From: Anaerobiospirillum sp. NML120448
GTDB lineage: Bacteria; Pseudomonadota; Gammaproteobacteria; Enterobacterales; Succinivibrionaceae
Direction of reading: 5' to 3'
NCBI RefSeq assembly: GCF_023050945.1
Contig: NZ_JALKIM010000036.1
Location: 1 to 34,022 of the forward strand
Length of the DNA stretch: 34,022 bases
Shown here: piece after piece, positions 25,388 through 34,022 of the stretch
Numbering within the stretch: the first letter of the stretch is position 1
Layout: every line of letters begins with the position of its first letter
Made by a program: the position numbers and the translations under genes
The notes under the pieces: model-generated
Seen by the model: the letters and a program-made list of their open reading frames with translations, nothing else
The model's database searches: none
Told to the model about the DNA's origin: nothing

Positions 25388-26527
25388 GTGGCAAGTACCG
25401 CAATCCTTGCACTCGCTGATGGCACTGTTTTCAAGGGCAAGGCCTTTGGCGCTTTAGGTGTCATTCAAACTGGCGAAGTGGTCTTTAATACTTCAATGAC
25501 TGGTTATCAAGAGATCCTTACTGATCCATCTTATACTGGTCAAATAGTTACTTTAACTTACCCACATATCGGCAATTACGGTACTAATGTCGAGGACATG
25601 GAGTCCAAAGAGATTTATGCTCAAGGCCTGATCGTTCGCGACTTATCATCTGTTGCATCCAACTTCCGCTCCGATACTTCTTTAAGTGACTTCTTGGCTA
25701 AGTATAACAAGCCAGGTATCGCAGGAATTGACACCCGTATGCTTACTCGTATCTTACGTGAAAAGGGTGCTCAAAACGGTTGTTTATGTACCGATCCATC
25801 TATTACTCCAGAACAAGCTATTAAGCTTGCTCAAGAATGCCCTTCTATGAAGGGTCAGGATCTAGCTAAAGTAGTGACCACCAACGAGGTCTATGAGTGG
25901 ACTGAGGGTGAGTGGACTTTAGGTCAAGGCTACTTAAAGCAGGATCCAAGCTCCTTACCATTCCATGTAGTCGTTTATGACTTTGGTGTAAAGCGTAATA
26001 TTTTACGCATGCTTGCTCAACGTGGTTGCCGTTTAACCGTTGTGCCAGCTACCACTAGCGCTCAAGAAGCCTTAAAGTACAATCCAGATGGTATTTTCCT
26101 TTCTAATGGTCCTGGCGATCCAGAGCCATGTACTTATGCTATTGAGGCTATTAAGACTTTTGTTGAGCAAAAGATTCCTCTCTTTGGTATTTGTTTAGGC
26201 CATCAGCTTTTAGGTTTAGCCTCTGGCGCTAAGACCATTAAGATGAAGTTTGGCCACCATGGTGCTAACCACCCAGTAAAAGATCTAGCAACAAATACTG
26301 TTTACATCACCTCACAAAACCACGGTTTCTGTGTTGATAAAGACACCTTACCTGAAAATGTAAAGGCCACTCACTTCTCCTTATTCGATGGTTCTTTACA
26401 AGGTATTGAACGTACTGATGTTCCAGCATTTAGCTTCCAAGGACACCCTGAGGCAAGTCCTGGTCCACACGATCCAAAGCCACTTTTTGATCACTTCATC
26501 GAGCTGATGCGTCAAAACCACAAGTAG
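25388..26527 (+). CDS. carA: Carbamoyl-phosphate synthase small subunit
   Basis: 379 aa from the GTG at 25388, preceded at five bases by GGAGG; a TTG at 25376 would bury that Shine-Dalgarno. It hydrolyses glutamine and passes ammonia to CarB for carbamoyl phosphate, used in pyrimidine and arginine synthesis. The N-terminal CPSase domain ([20 protein letters not shown]) is followed by the amidotransferase domain with GICLGHQ. With this start the nucleophile is Cys269, the same number as in E. coli. His and Glu are in [11 protein letters not shown]. carB follows after 18 bp. Confidence 0.98.
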   Translation: MASTAILALADGTVFKGKAFGALGVIQTGEVVFNTSMTGYQEILTDPSYTGQIVTLTYPHIGNYGTNVEDMESKEIYAQGLIVRDLSSVASNFRSDTSLSDFLAKYNKPGIAGIDTRMLTRILREKGAQNGCLCTDPSITPEQAIKLAQECPSMKGQDLAKVVTTNEVYEWTEGEWTLGQGYLKQDPSSLPFHVVVYDFGVKRNILRMLAQRGCRLTVVPATTSAQEALKYNPDGIFLSNGPGDPEPCTYAIEAIKTFVEQKIPLFGICLGHQLLGLASGAKTIKMKFGHHGANHPVKDLATNTVYITSQNHGFCVDKDTLPENVKATHFSLFDGSLQGIERTDVPAFSFQGHPEASPGPHDPKPLFDHFIELMRQNHK

Positions 26528-26545
26528 AGAACTAGAGGAAGTTTT

Positions 26546-29500
26546 ATGCCAAAGCGTACGGACATTAAAAGCATTTTGATTTTGGGTGCAGGCCCAATTG
26601 TCATCGGTCAGGCATGTGAGTTCGACTACTCTGGTACTCAGGCTTGCCGTGCTTTACGTGAGGAAGGTTATCGCGTTATTTTGGTTAACTCTAACCCAGC
26701 AACCATTATGACCGATCCTAATATTGCTGATGCTACTTACATTGAGCCAATTGACTGGCGTGTAGTAGAGCGTATTATTGAAAAAGAGCGCCCTGATGCA
26801 GTGCTACCTACTATGGGTGGTCAGACAGCCTTAAACTGCGCTTTAGATTTAGAGCGTGAGGGTGTACTTGCTAAGTATGGTGTCGAGATGATCGGCGCTA
26901 ATGCTGACACCATTGATAAGGCTGAAAACCGTGAGCGTTTTGATGAGGCCATGAAGAAGATTGGTCTTGAGTGCCCACGTTCAGGTATTGCTCACTCTTT
27001 AGAAGAAGCATGGCAGGTTCAAAATGAAGTTGGCTTCCCATGTATCATTCGTCCATCCTTTACTATGGGTGGTACTGGTGGTGGTATTGCCTATAACCCT
27101 GAAGAGTTCGAGTCTATTTGTACCAAGGGTTTAGAGAGCTCTCCTACCCATGAGTTATTAATTGACGAATCCTTAATCGGCTGGAAAGAGTTCGAGATGG
27201 AGGTAGTACGTGATCGCAAGGACAATTGCATCATTGTTTGCTCCATTGAAAACTTTGATCCTATGGGCATCCATACTGGTGACTCTATTACTGTTGCCCC
27301 TGCCCAGACCTTAACCGATAAGGAATACCAAATTATGCGTGATGCTGCTATGGCAGTATTACGTGAAATTGGTGTGGAAACTGGCGGTTCTAACGTACAG
27401 TTTGGTATCAATCCAAAAGATGGCCGTATGGTTATCATTGAGATGAACCCACGTGTTTCCCGCTCTAGTGCTTTAGCATCTAAGGCTACTGGTTTCCCTA
27501 TTGCTAAGGTTGCAGCAAAGCTTGCAGTTGGCTACACCTTAGATGAGCTTGGCAATGATATTACTGGCAATTTAACTCCAGCTTCATTCGAGCCTTCTAT
27601 TGACTATGTAGTTACCAAGGTTCCACGTTTCAACTTTGAAAAGTTCCCTAATTCCAATGACCGCTTAACCACTCAGATGAAGTCTGTTGGTGAGGTTATG
27701 GCTATTGGCCGTACTTTCCAAGAGTCCTTACAAAAGGCTTTACGTGGCTTAGAGACTGGCAAGAGCGGCTTTGACCCACGCCTTGATATGAACCACAAGG
27801 AAGCTCGTACTAAGTTATTACACGAGCTTGAGGAAGCTGGCGCTCACCGTATTTGGTACATCGCTGATGCTTTCCGTATGGAAATGACTGTTGAGGAGCT
27901 CTTTGAGTACACTCACATCGATCCATGGTTCTTAGTACAAATTAAGGAACTTATTGATATCGAGAAGGGCTTAGCAGGTCGTACCTTAAAGTCTATCGAT
28001 GCCAATGAAATGCGTGACCTTAAGTCACGTGGCTTTGCTGATGCTCGTTTAGCAGAGTTATTAAACACCACTGAGGATTTAGTTCGTGAGCGCCGTTGGC
28101 TCCACGAGGTATATCCAACCTTTAAGCGTGTTGATACTTGTGCAGCTGAGTTCTCAACCCCTACTGCTTATATGTATTCTACTTATGAGCAAGAGTGTGA
28201 GTCTAACCCATCTAACCGTCGCAAGATCATGATCTTAGGCGGTGGCCCAAACCGTATCGGTCAAGGTATCGAGTTCGATTACTGCTGCGTACATGCCTCT
28301 ATGGCTTTACGTGAGGACGGCTTTGAAACCATTATGGTTAACTGCAACCCTGAGACAGTATCAACCGACTACGATATTTCTGATCGCTTATACTTCGAGC
28401 CAGTTACCTTAGAAGATGTATTAGAAATTGCTCGTGTTGAGAAGCCAGAGGGCGTAATCGTTCAGTTTGGTGGTCAAACCCCACTTAAGCTTGCTCGCAA
28501 GCTTGAGAAGGCTGGTGTACCAATTATCGGTACCTCACCTGATGCTATTGATAAGGCAGAAGATCGTCAGCGCTTCCAAGAGGCTGTTGAAAAGTTACAA
28601 CTTTTACAACCAAAGAATGGCACTGCTATTTCCTTAAATCAGGCTGTTTCTATTGCTGAGCAGATTGGCTACCCTCTCGTAGTTCGTCCATCTTATGTAT
28701 TAGGTGGCCGTGCTATGGAAGTTGTATATGACGAGGATGATTTACGTCGCTACTTCAATGAGGCTGTTAAGGTTTCTAACAAGTCTCCAGTGCTCTTAGA
28801 TAAGTTCTTAGATCACGCTATTGAAATCGACGTAGACGCAGTATGCGACGGCAAGACCGTAGTTATCGGCGGTATTATGGAGCACGTTGAGGAGTGTGGT
28901 GTTCACTCTGGCGACGCAGCTTGCGTATTACCACCATGGCACTTAACTGATGAAATCAAAGAGCGCATTATTAAGATCTCTAAGGATCTTGCTATGGAGC
29001 TCGACGTTAAGGGCTTAATGAATGTTCAGTTAGCTGTTCGTGATAATGAGATTTACCTCATTGAGGTAAACCCACGTGCTGCACGTACTGTTCCTTTTGT
29101 TTCTAAGGTTACCTCTTTACCTTTAGCTAAGATCGCTGCACGTATCATGACTGGCGTATCTTTAGAGCAACAGGGCATTACTGAGCAAGTAATCCCACCA
29201 TACTACTCTGTTAAGGAAGTAGTATTACCTTTCCACAAGTTCCCAGGCTCTGATCCAATCTTAGGCCCTGAGATGCGTTCTACTGGTGAGGTAATGGGTA
29301 CTGCTAAGACCTTCCACGAGGCTTATGCTAAGGCTCAGTTAGCTGCTAGCAGTGAGATTGTAAGAAAGGGTCGTGTATTACTTTCTATTCGCAACTCTGA
29401 CAAGCCATTACTTGCAGACCTTGGTCGCAAGTTAATTGCAGCAGGTTTCGAGCTCGACGCTACTGGCGGTACCTTCAAGACTCTTGAAGAGGCTGGTTTA

Positions 29501-29779
29501 CCAGTAACTCGTGTTAAGAAGGTTTACGAGGGCCGTCCAAATATTCTCGATGCTATTAAGTCAGCTCGTTATAACTGGGTTATTAACACCACTGAGGGCC
29601 GTCAGTCTGTATTAGACTCCCGCTCCTTACGTCGTGGCGCTCTTAAGCACCGTGTAAGCTACTGCACCACCATCAATGCTGCCTTTGCTACTGTAGATGC
29701 TATTGGTGAGAATGAGTTTGCTTCCGTATACTCAATTCAAGAGCTTCACCAAATGATTAAAGACGCTAAAAATAGCTAA
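26546..29779 (+). CDS. carB: Carbamoyl-phosphate synthase large subunit
   Basis: 1077 aa against 1073 in E. coli. It makes carbamoyl phosphate from bicarbonate, ammonia and two ATP. The two homologous ATP-grasp halves are both intact ([18 protein letters not shown] near 15; [17 protein letters not shown] near 565). The C-terminal allosteric MGS-like domain (about 940-1077) would bind UMP and ornithine. GAGGAAG before the ATG is a good ribosome site. It uses TTA for leucine and CGT for arginine very heavily, as a highly expressed gene in this genome. It forms an operon with carA. Confidence 0.98.
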   Translation: MPKRTDIKSILILGAGPIVIGQACEFDYSGTQACRALREEGYRVILVNSNPATIMTDPNIADATYIEPIDWRVVERIIEKERPDAVLPTMGGQTALNCALDLEREGVLAKYGVEMIGANADTIDKAENRERFDEAMKKIGLECPRSGIAHSLEEAWQVQNEVGFPCIIRPSFTMGGTGGGIAYNPEEFESICTKGLESSPTHELLIDESLIGWKEFEMEVVRDRKDNCIIVCSIENFDPMGIHTGDSITVAPAQTLTDKEYQIMRDAAMAVLREIGVETGGSNVQFGINPKDGRMVIIEMNPRVSRSSALASKATGFPIAKVAAKLAVGYTLDELGNDITGNLTPASFEPSIDYVVTKVPRFNFEKFPNSNDRLTTQMKSVGEVMAIGRTFQESLQKALRGLETGKSGFDPRLDMNHKEARTKLLHELEEAGAHRIWYIADAFRMEMTVEELFEYTHIDPWFLVQIKELIDIEKGLAGRTLKSIDANEMRDLKSRGFADARLAELLNTTEDLVRERRWLHEVYPTFKRVDTCAAEFSTPTAYMYSTYEQECESNPSNRRKIMILGGGPNRIGQGIEFDYCCVHASMALREDGFETIMVNCNPETVSTDYDISDRLYFEPVTLEDVLEIARVEKPEGVIVQFGGQTPLKLARKLEKAGVPIIGTSPDAIDKAEDRQRFQEAVEKLQLLQPKNGTAISLNQAVSIAEQIGYPLVVRPSYVLGGRAMEVVYDEDDLRRYFNEAVKVSNKSPVLLDKFLDHAIEIDVDAVCDGKTVVIGGIMEHVEECGVHSGDAACVLPPWHLTDEIKERIIKISKDLAMELDVKGLMNVQLAVRDNEIYLIEVNPRAARTVPFVSKVTSLPLAKIAARIMTGVSLEQQGITEQVIPPYYSVKEVVLPFHKFPGSDPILGPEMRSTGEVMGTAKTFHEAYAKAQLAASSEIVRKGRVLLSIRNSDKPLLADLGRKLIAAGFELDATGGTFKTLEEAGLPVTRVKKVYEGRPNILDAIKSARYNWVINTTEGRQSVLDSRSLRRGALKHRVSYCTTINAAFATVDAIGENEFASVYSIQELHQMIKDAKNS

Positions 29780-29802
29780 ATTTTAAAGCTTATTTAAAGC
29801 GC

Positions 29803-29833
29803 AAAAAGGCAAGGTATTTACCTTGCCTTTTTT
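29803..29833 (+). terminator. Rho-independent terminator of carAB
   Basis: AAAAAGGCAAGGTA pairs with TACCTTGCCTTTTT in a perfect 14-bp stem with a 2-nt centre, ending in a T-run. It lies about 25 nt after the carB stop. Confidence 0.95.
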
Positions 29834-29883
29834 CATGGAATTGACTATTTTCGCATGGCTTTACTAAATTATTGCTAAAACAC

Positions 29884-29911
29884 TTGCATACTAAAAAAAC
29901 TTAGGTATAAT
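29884..29911 (+). promoter_or_regulatory. Promoter of tRNA-Ser
   Basis: TTGCAT (29884-29889), a 16-bp spacer and a perfect TATAAT (29906-29911) lie 18 bp before the tRNA. The discriminator GTGCGCACC is GC-rich, as in stable-RNA promoters. Confidence 0.8.
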
Positions 29912-29929
29912 GTGCGCACCAACCGATGC

Positions 29930-30019
29930 GGATGGATGGCAGAGCGGTTGAATGCAACGGTCTTGAAAACCGTCGAGGATTGACGTCCTCCGTGAGTTCG
30001 AATCTCACTCCATCCGCCA
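29930..30019 (+). tRNA. tRNA-Ser(TGA)
   Basis: 90 nt with acceptor GGATGGA/TCCATCC, anticodon loop CTTGAAA (anticodon TGA), the long variable arm of class II tRNAs and encoded CCA. It has its own promoter and terminator. Confidence 0.96.
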
Positions 30020-30030
30020 TCAGGGATGAA

Positions 30031-30062
30031 AAAATAAAAAGGCTTAGGCCTTTTATTTTTTG
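30031..30062 (+). terminator. Terminator of tRNA-Ser
   Basis: AAAAGGC and GCCTTTT flank a TTAG loop, with A-rich and T-rich outer arms, ending in ATTTTTT. It begins about 12 nt after the tRNA. Confidence 0.85.
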
Positions 30063-30156
30063 CCTTTAAACTAGATACAACATATCTTTTAACTACCTCC
30101 CGCCCACTACACAACAACCTTCCTACTCACATAATCTCCTAAGTAAAACCACCATT

Positions 30157-30281
30157 GCCTTGTTGCATAGCTCTATCTATTCCCCAGCAATTAGCTTGCA
30201 GCTTCTAGCTTACTCTCCCCATCTCTAAGTAATAGGCTTGTAGCTGCAGCTTGCTCTACCTATCTCTAGGCAAGTAGCTTG
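30157..30281. repeat. Degenerate 42-bp tandem repeat, three units
   Basis: Three diverged units end at 30198, 30240 and 30281 with TAGCTTG or AGGCTTG. Each contains a pyrimidine-rich core such as CTCTACCTATCTCTA. The last two units agree at about 25 of 33 aligned bases. It is non-coding, between tRNA-Ser and the permease terminator. Confidence 0.45.
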
Positions 30282-30320
30282 TGGCTTGTCCTTTTATTTT
30301 GTGGTTAATGTTATGGCAAC

Positions 30321-30363
30321 AAAAAAGGCCTGAACATACCCATGCCCAGACCTTTCTTTTTTT
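30321..30363 (-). terminator. Terminator of the purine permease
   Basis: On the minus strand AAAGGTCTG pairs with CAGGCCTTT (one wobble) around a 14-nt loop, followed by TTT and T-rich sequence. The flanking A and T runs make it look bidirectional. Confidence 0.75.
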
Positions 30364-30381
30364 GTAACTCTCTGCTTCTTA

Positions 30382-31671
30382 CTACATAGTTAAGTACTTA
30401 ACCATGAAGGCAATAGCTAAAATCCAGGTAGCTACGGAAACACGCTTATACTTGCCAGTTAATAAGTGTAAAAGCACGAAAGAAATAGCACCTAAAGCAA
30501 TACCCTCAGAAATAGAGTAAGCAAGAGGCATCATAATAATACAGATGAATGCAGGAATAGACTCTGCGTAATCACCAAAATCAATCTTTTGAATTTGGCT
30601 CATCATCATTAAGCCCACTAATACTAATACTGGAGCAGTAGCAGCACCAGGAACAGCTAAGAAGAATGGGGCTAAGAATAATGAAATAGCAAAGCAAACA
30701 GCTGTAGTAAAGGAGGTTAAACCAGTACGACCACCCTCTGCAACACCAGAGGCAGATTCTACGAAAGTAGTAACGGTTGAGGTACCTAACATAGCACCAG
30801 CAGTGGTGCCTACAGCATCAACTAAGAAGGCCTTCTTAAGGTGAGGAATACGGCCATTCTTATCAATCATACCTGCACGGTTAGAAACACCTACTAAAGT
30901 ACCGATAGTATCGAAAATATCCACAAATAATAAGGTGAATACTACGACAACCATGTCTCTAGTTAAGATATTTTCAAACTCGAACTTGAAGAAAATTGGC
31001 TCAATTGAAGGAGGCAAACCAACAATAGAGTCAAGGTGAGTAACACCTAAAGGAATTCCAACTAAGGTAGTAAGTACGATACCTACTAATAAAGCACCAC
31101 GGATCTTTAACACTAATAACACAGAGGTAATTAAAAGACCAACTAAGCCTAATAAAGCAGGGCCGTGGGTAATATCACCTAAAGTTACTAAAGTAGCTGG
31201 ATTATCAACAATAATGCCAGCGTTTTGTAAGCCAATAAATGCAATGAATAAACCAATACCAGCTGAAATAGCATATTTTAAGGTCATTGGAATAGCATTA
31301 ACAATTTGCTCACGTACGTTAGTAATGGTCAAAATGATAAAGATAATACCTTCAATCAATACTGCGGTAAGAGCAAACTGCCATGAATAGCCCATGGTTA
31401 GACATACAGTGTAAGCAAAGAAGGCATTTAAACCTACACCTGGAGCCAACGCAAATGGAAGCTTGGCATAAACAGCCATAAAGAAAGTAGCGAGAATGGA
31501 GGCTACAGCAGTAGTAGTGAATAAAGCACCTTTATCCATACCAGCAGCAGATAGCACATTAGGAGATAAAGCTAAAATGTAAACCATGGTTAAGAATGTG
31601 GTTACACCAGCTAAAATCTCGGTTTTAATATTATGGACTGAAGGATCAAAGCCGAAAAGTTTCTGTAACAT
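30382..31671 (-). CDS. AzgA-type purine base permease (NCS2 superfamily)
   Basis: 429 aa from the ATG at 31671 (MLQKLFGFDP), which matches the usual N-terminus of the family; an in-frame TTG at 31689 would add six residues. About 12-14 membrane segments are seen. Family sequences include TEILAGVTTFLTMVYI, LAPGVGLNAFFAYTVCL, TVTTFVESASGVAEGGRTGLTS (in part) and DIFDTIGTLVGV. These are typical of proton-driven adenine or guanine/hypoxanthine importers such as AdeP/AdeQ and GhxP/GhxQ. I cannot tell which base it prefers. It stands alone, divergent from nadK, and supplies purines that could spare the GuaB/GuaA route. Confidence 0.9.
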   Translation of the reverse strand: MLQKLFGFDPSVHNIKTEILAGVTTFLTMVYILALSPNVLSAAGMDKGALFTTTAVASILATFFMAVYAKLPFALAPGVGLNAFFAYTVCLTMGYSWQFALTAVLIEGIIFIILTITNVREQIVNAIPMTLKYAISAGIGLFIAFIGLQNAGIIVDNPATLVTLGDITHGPALLGLVGLLITSVLLVLKIRGALLVGIVLTTLVGIPLGVTHLDSIVGLPPSIEPIFFKFEFENILTRDMVVVVFTLLFVDIFDTIGTLVGVSNRAGMIDKNGRIPHLKKAFLVDAVGTTAGAMLGTSTVTTFVESASGVAEGGRTGLTSFTTAVCFAISLFLAPFFLAVPGAATAPVLVLVGLMMMSQIQKIDFGDYAESIPAFICIIMMPLAYSISEGIALGAISFVLLHLLTGKYKRVSVATWILAIAFMVKYLTM

Positions 31672-31724
31672 TACGAAGGCATCCGTCAAGCAATACTTAA
31701 GTTAAAGAACAGTTGTTAAAACTA

Positions 31725-31782
31725 GCAAATTCTTAAGAAAAATTTGCAAGGCGATAATATCACTTAGTCCCTTTTTAATCAA
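31725..31782 (-). promoter_or_regulatory. Purine permease promoter and operator-like repeat
   Basis: On the minus strand TTGATT (31782-31777), a 17-bp spacer and TATTAT (31759-31754) make a good sigma-70 promoter with a start near 31747. GCAAATT (31725-31731) and AATTTGC (31741-31747) form a perfect inverted repeat right at that start, which suggests a repressor site. It does not match the PurR consensus I know. Confidence 0.65.
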
Positions 31783-32015
31783 TTAAAATAGCCCTAATAT
31801 AAGCCTATTTGCCCCTTAAACTTCGTATTTATATTGTCCGAAATCTTACAATTAGGCACAAACAATGATTGCTCTTCTACCATAGAATGCTATAAATAAT
31901 TTAAAGATATCTATTTTAAGGCACATCCTGCAATTTACTTGCTTTAGAATGCTCATTAATTGTATGCTGACACAATACCAATTTATTTAGGGTATTTGTG
32001 CACCAAGGAGTTGTC

Positions 32016-32942
32016 ATGAGCACTATGGCCGATAGCCACAAGCCTAACAAAAAGATTCAAAAGGCTATTATCGTTTCAAAGGTCTATCACCGTCCTGTTG
32101 GAGGAGCTATTTCTGAGGTAGCTAAGCTCTTAAATAATTTGGGTGTTGAGGCATATATTGACCAAAACACAGCTGTGGGCTTTAATCTAGAAGACGTTCC
32201 TATTATCTCCCGTCGTTACATTAGGGATGCTGATCTTATTATTGTAGTAGGTGGTGATGGTTCTTTATTAGGAGCAGCCCGCTCCTTAGTTGACTTTGAT
32301 GTTCCTATGCTTGGCATCAATCGAGGCCATTTGGGACTACTTACTGATGTTAGCCCTCATAATTTAGAAAAATGCCTGAAAAAAGTGGTTGAGGGTAAAT
32401 ACACTACTGAAAACCGCATGCTGTTAGATGTGCGTGTTTTTAGAAGAGATGAAGATGGTGCTGAAGAGCAAATAGGCCAATCACTAGCCTTGAATGAAAC
32501 AGTAATTCACTCTGGCATTTTGGCTCATATGATTGTTTGTCGTGTCAATATTAATGGTAGCTTCTTATATTCATTAAGAGCAGATGGCATTATTTTAGGA
32601 ACCCCTACAGGATCTACTGCCTACTCCTTATCCGCAGGTGGCCCTATCATTGAGCCTCATTTAGATGTGCTCTCTTTAGTTCCTATGTTTCCGCAATCTT
32701 TAAATTGCTCCCCTATTATTATTCCAGGCAAGAGCCGTGTTGAGGTGGAGTTTGAATTTAAAGAAGATGTACCTGAATGGGTTAATATTAACTGTGATGG
32801 CCAGGTAACTATTAGAGCAGATACCAAATGTATAGTTTGTGTGCGCCAACATCACACTCCATTAAAGCTTATTCACCCTGAAGGCTATGACTATTACAAT
32901 ATCCTGCGTCAAAAGCTAGGTTGGGGCCAAAGTTTGGTTTAA
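32016..32942 (+). CDS. nadK: NAD kinase
   Basis: 308 aa from the ATG at 32016, five bases after AAGGAG (32005-32010); an in-frame GTG at 31998 would lie upstream of this Shine-Dalgarno. It phosphorylates NAD+ to NADP+ in the cytosol. The GGDGS motif (residues 79-83) is the nucleotide/catalytic loop. LALNETVIH and GTPTGSTAYSLSAGGP are the conserved NAD-site segments. Length and motifs are standard. It is a single gene, divergent from the permease, with its own terminator. Confidence 0.97.
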   Translation: MSTMADSHKPNKKIQKAIIVSKVYHRPVGGAISEVAKLLNNLGVEAYIDQNTAVGFNLEDVPIISRRYIRDADLIIVVGGDGSLLGAARSLVDFDVPMLGINRGHLGLLTDVSPHNLEKCLKKVVEGKYTTENRMLLDVRVFRRDEDGAEEQIGQSLALNETVIHSGILAHMIVCRVNINGSFLYSLRADGIILGTPTGSTAYSLSAGGPIIEPHLDVLSLVPMFPQSLNCSPIIIPGKSRVEVEFEFKEDVPEWVNINCDGQVTIRADTKCIVCVRQHHTPLKLIHPEGYDYYNILRQKLGWGQSLV

Positions 32943-32945
32943 TTG

Positions 32946-32982
32946 AAAAAGCCAAGTTCTTATATAAGAGCTTGGCTTTTTT
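32946..32982 (+). terminator. Rho-independent terminator of nadK
   Basis: A long stem starting AAAAAGCCAAG and ending CTTGGCTTTTT, with inner CTTATATAAG pairing and one G-U, followed by T. It begins just after the stop codon. Confidence 0.95.
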
Positions 32983-33304
32983 CATATCTGTATTGCAAGC
33001 AAGGCGTGCTATTACGAAATTGAAATCAGGCGTTAAATTAATGAAAGGTTAATAAGATTGTTATTGCAAAATTGCAAAGAGTAAAACTAAAGAAAAAGTA
33101 GAGAAATGGCTTTAGATAGAGAGCGCAACAACTTTAGCGCCTAATGGCATATCCATTGCAAAAAGTTGATGGTAAGAGCCCCAGTCCCAGTCCCAAGATT
33201 AGAAGCTTGGTGATGAATTTTATTTAGGGGCACAAGGATGGGCAGAAACAAAAAATTGTACTGTTTCTGTCCACACAAAAAACCTAATACATGAATTTTA
33301 CCAT
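32983..33304. other. Region upstream of the porin gene with an inverted repeat
   Basis: No gene is seen. GGGCAGAAACA (33240-33250) and TGTTTCTGTCC (33262-33272) form an 11-bp inverted repeat with one G-T and an 11-bp centre, 32 bp before the porin ATG. The GAAAC/GTTTC cores recall KdgR-type half-sites, but the spacing is wider. It could also be a leader hairpin. No Shine-Dalgarno is visible before the ATG. Confidence 0.45.
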
Positions 33305-33907
33305 ATGAATAAGATCAAATGCGCACTTGTTCAAGTGTCTTTGGCCGCTAGCGCTATTGCTGGAGCCCTTTGCGCCTCTACTAATGCTTATGCTTTATCC
33401 ATTGACTATCGCCATGAATATGTTGATGTAGGCAAGTCCCATAAAGACCGTTTTATGCTCTCTGATACCTTCGCTAATGGCTTTGGCTATAGCGTAGAAA
33501 CAAAGGCTAAATCAGGTGGCGATTCTCAAGATGAAGCTTATAGCGAGATGGAGTCTAACGGCGCTGAGTTTTCTGTTTCCTACAAGTACAAGCTCAACTC
33601 TAACATTTTTGTTCAGCCTGCTATGAATATTGAGTTTGGTGATCATAAAGCTATTTATAAGCCATCATTTAAAGTCCAATATACTTTTGATAATGGCATT
33701 TATGTGGCAGCTCGCTATCGCTTTGAGTACACCCGAGAAAATCAAGAAAACAAAATCGATGAGAACTGCCATCGCTACGAAGGCTGGCTCGGCTATAAGA
33801 CAGGCCCTTGGGCTTTTGAGGGTAACTATATTTGGCGTGATTCAGACAAGATCCGTTTTAACAACAAAGAAACTGATTATGAGTACGACTTTAAACCTAA
33901 AAGTTAG
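33305..33907 (+). pseudogene. KdgM-family oligosaccharide porin, 3'-truncated
   Basis: 200 aa. Residues 1-30 form a signal peptide (cleavage after AYA). The mature part starts LSIDYRHEY and has alternating beta-strand patterns (FDNGIYVAARYRFEYTRE, WLGYKTGPWAFEGNYIW) typical of KdgM/NanC 12-stranded porins for acidic oligosaccharides. Family members run to about 230-240 aa and end in an aromatic residue needed for barrel assembly. This one stops at DYEYDFKPKS, near the point where two or three strands are still due, and none of the three frames continues the family sequence. I therefore call it a likely pseudogene; a shorter functional variant cannot be excluded. It also lacks a clear ribosome site. 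Confidence 0.65.
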
Positions 33908-33988
33908 CTAACAGTGTCATGTAATTTATTAAAAGTCAAGATTTATATCGAAAAAAATGTTTATTGGGAGATAATTTTTTCTATAAAT

Positions 33989-34017
33989 CATGACATTATA
34001 TGTGATATAATGTCATG
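33989..34017. promoter_or_regulatory. Perfect 12-bp inverted repeat, operator-like
   Basis: CATGACATTATA (33989-34000) and TATAATGTCATG (34006-34017) are exact reverse complements around TGTGA. The right arm contains TATAAT, so a rightward -10 box may be embedded in an operator controlling a gene beyond the window. No U-run follows within the window. Confidence 0.6.
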
Positions 34018-34022
34018 GTTTT

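Noticed and set aside
25330-25419. 29-codon Leu-rich frame overlapping the carA start in another phase
   Set aside because: It could be a leader peptide but has no Shine-Dalgarno and its overlap with carA may be chance.
29875-30117. 80-aa frame on the minus strand containing a GWSEIRTHGGRQ-type segment
   Set aside because: It is antisense to tRNA-Ser(TGA). This string is a well-known artefact of translating the reverse strand of tRNA-Ser genes.

Overview
The window looks like a chromosomal segment of a fairly AT-rich Gammaproteobacterium. The signs are proteobacterial GuaA, GuaB, CarA, CarB and NadK, an interspersed Lys/Val tRNA cluster like that of enterobacteria and their relatives, a KdgM-type outer-membrane porin, and a perfect CRP-type site. 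Leucine is coded very often by TTA in the highly expressed genes. I suspect a Succinivibrionaceae-like gut anaerobe, but that is inference. I see no IS element, phage gene or CRISPR array.

Layout. Bases 1-1056 hold a CRP-type promoter and short-repeat DNA but no convincing gene. Bases 1057-15331, all on the minus strand, hold a six-gene cluster. In transcription order it encodes an Hsp70/actin-fold SrfB-like ATPase, an SrfC-like P-loop GTPase, a bitopic membrane protein with a Cys-containing outer domain, an exported von Willebrand A protein, and a MacB/LolCDE-type ABC ATPase with its FtsX-fold permease. This is the accessory and least understood part of the window. Bases 15873-19106 hold guaB and guaA (minus strand). 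Bases 19524-21706 hold a plus-strand group: a new two-TM protein, an NfeD-like protein and an SPFH/stomatin protein. Bases 22334-22869 hold six tRNA genes (minus). A possible 39-codon membrane peptide and an orphan radical SAM protein follow (23451-24677). carA-carB (25388-29779) sits behind a leader of about 440 nt. Then come tRNA-Ser(TGA), an AzgA-type purine permease (minus), nadK and a KdgM-like porin gene that lacks its 3' end.

How the parts fit. GuaB and GuaA make GMP, the permease salvages purine bases, CarAB makes carbamoyl phosphate for arginine and pyrimidines, and NadK makes NADP. The NfeD and SPFH proteins are membrane-microdomain partners. The Srf-like cluster has cytosolic NTPases, a single-pass connector, an exported vWA protein and an ABC exporter-like pair. 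I infer one envelope-spanning, NTP-powered machine of unknown purpose.

Notable details: a Shine-Dalgarno far from the SPFH start with a perfect hairpin exactly between them; a roughly 145-residue insert and a His-rich tail in the ABC ATPase; GGCC-rich palindrome blocks inside and at the end of the Srf-like cluster; a T-stem mismatch shared by all three tRNA-Lys(CTT) copies; and a truncated porin next to a perfect 12-bp inverted repeat.
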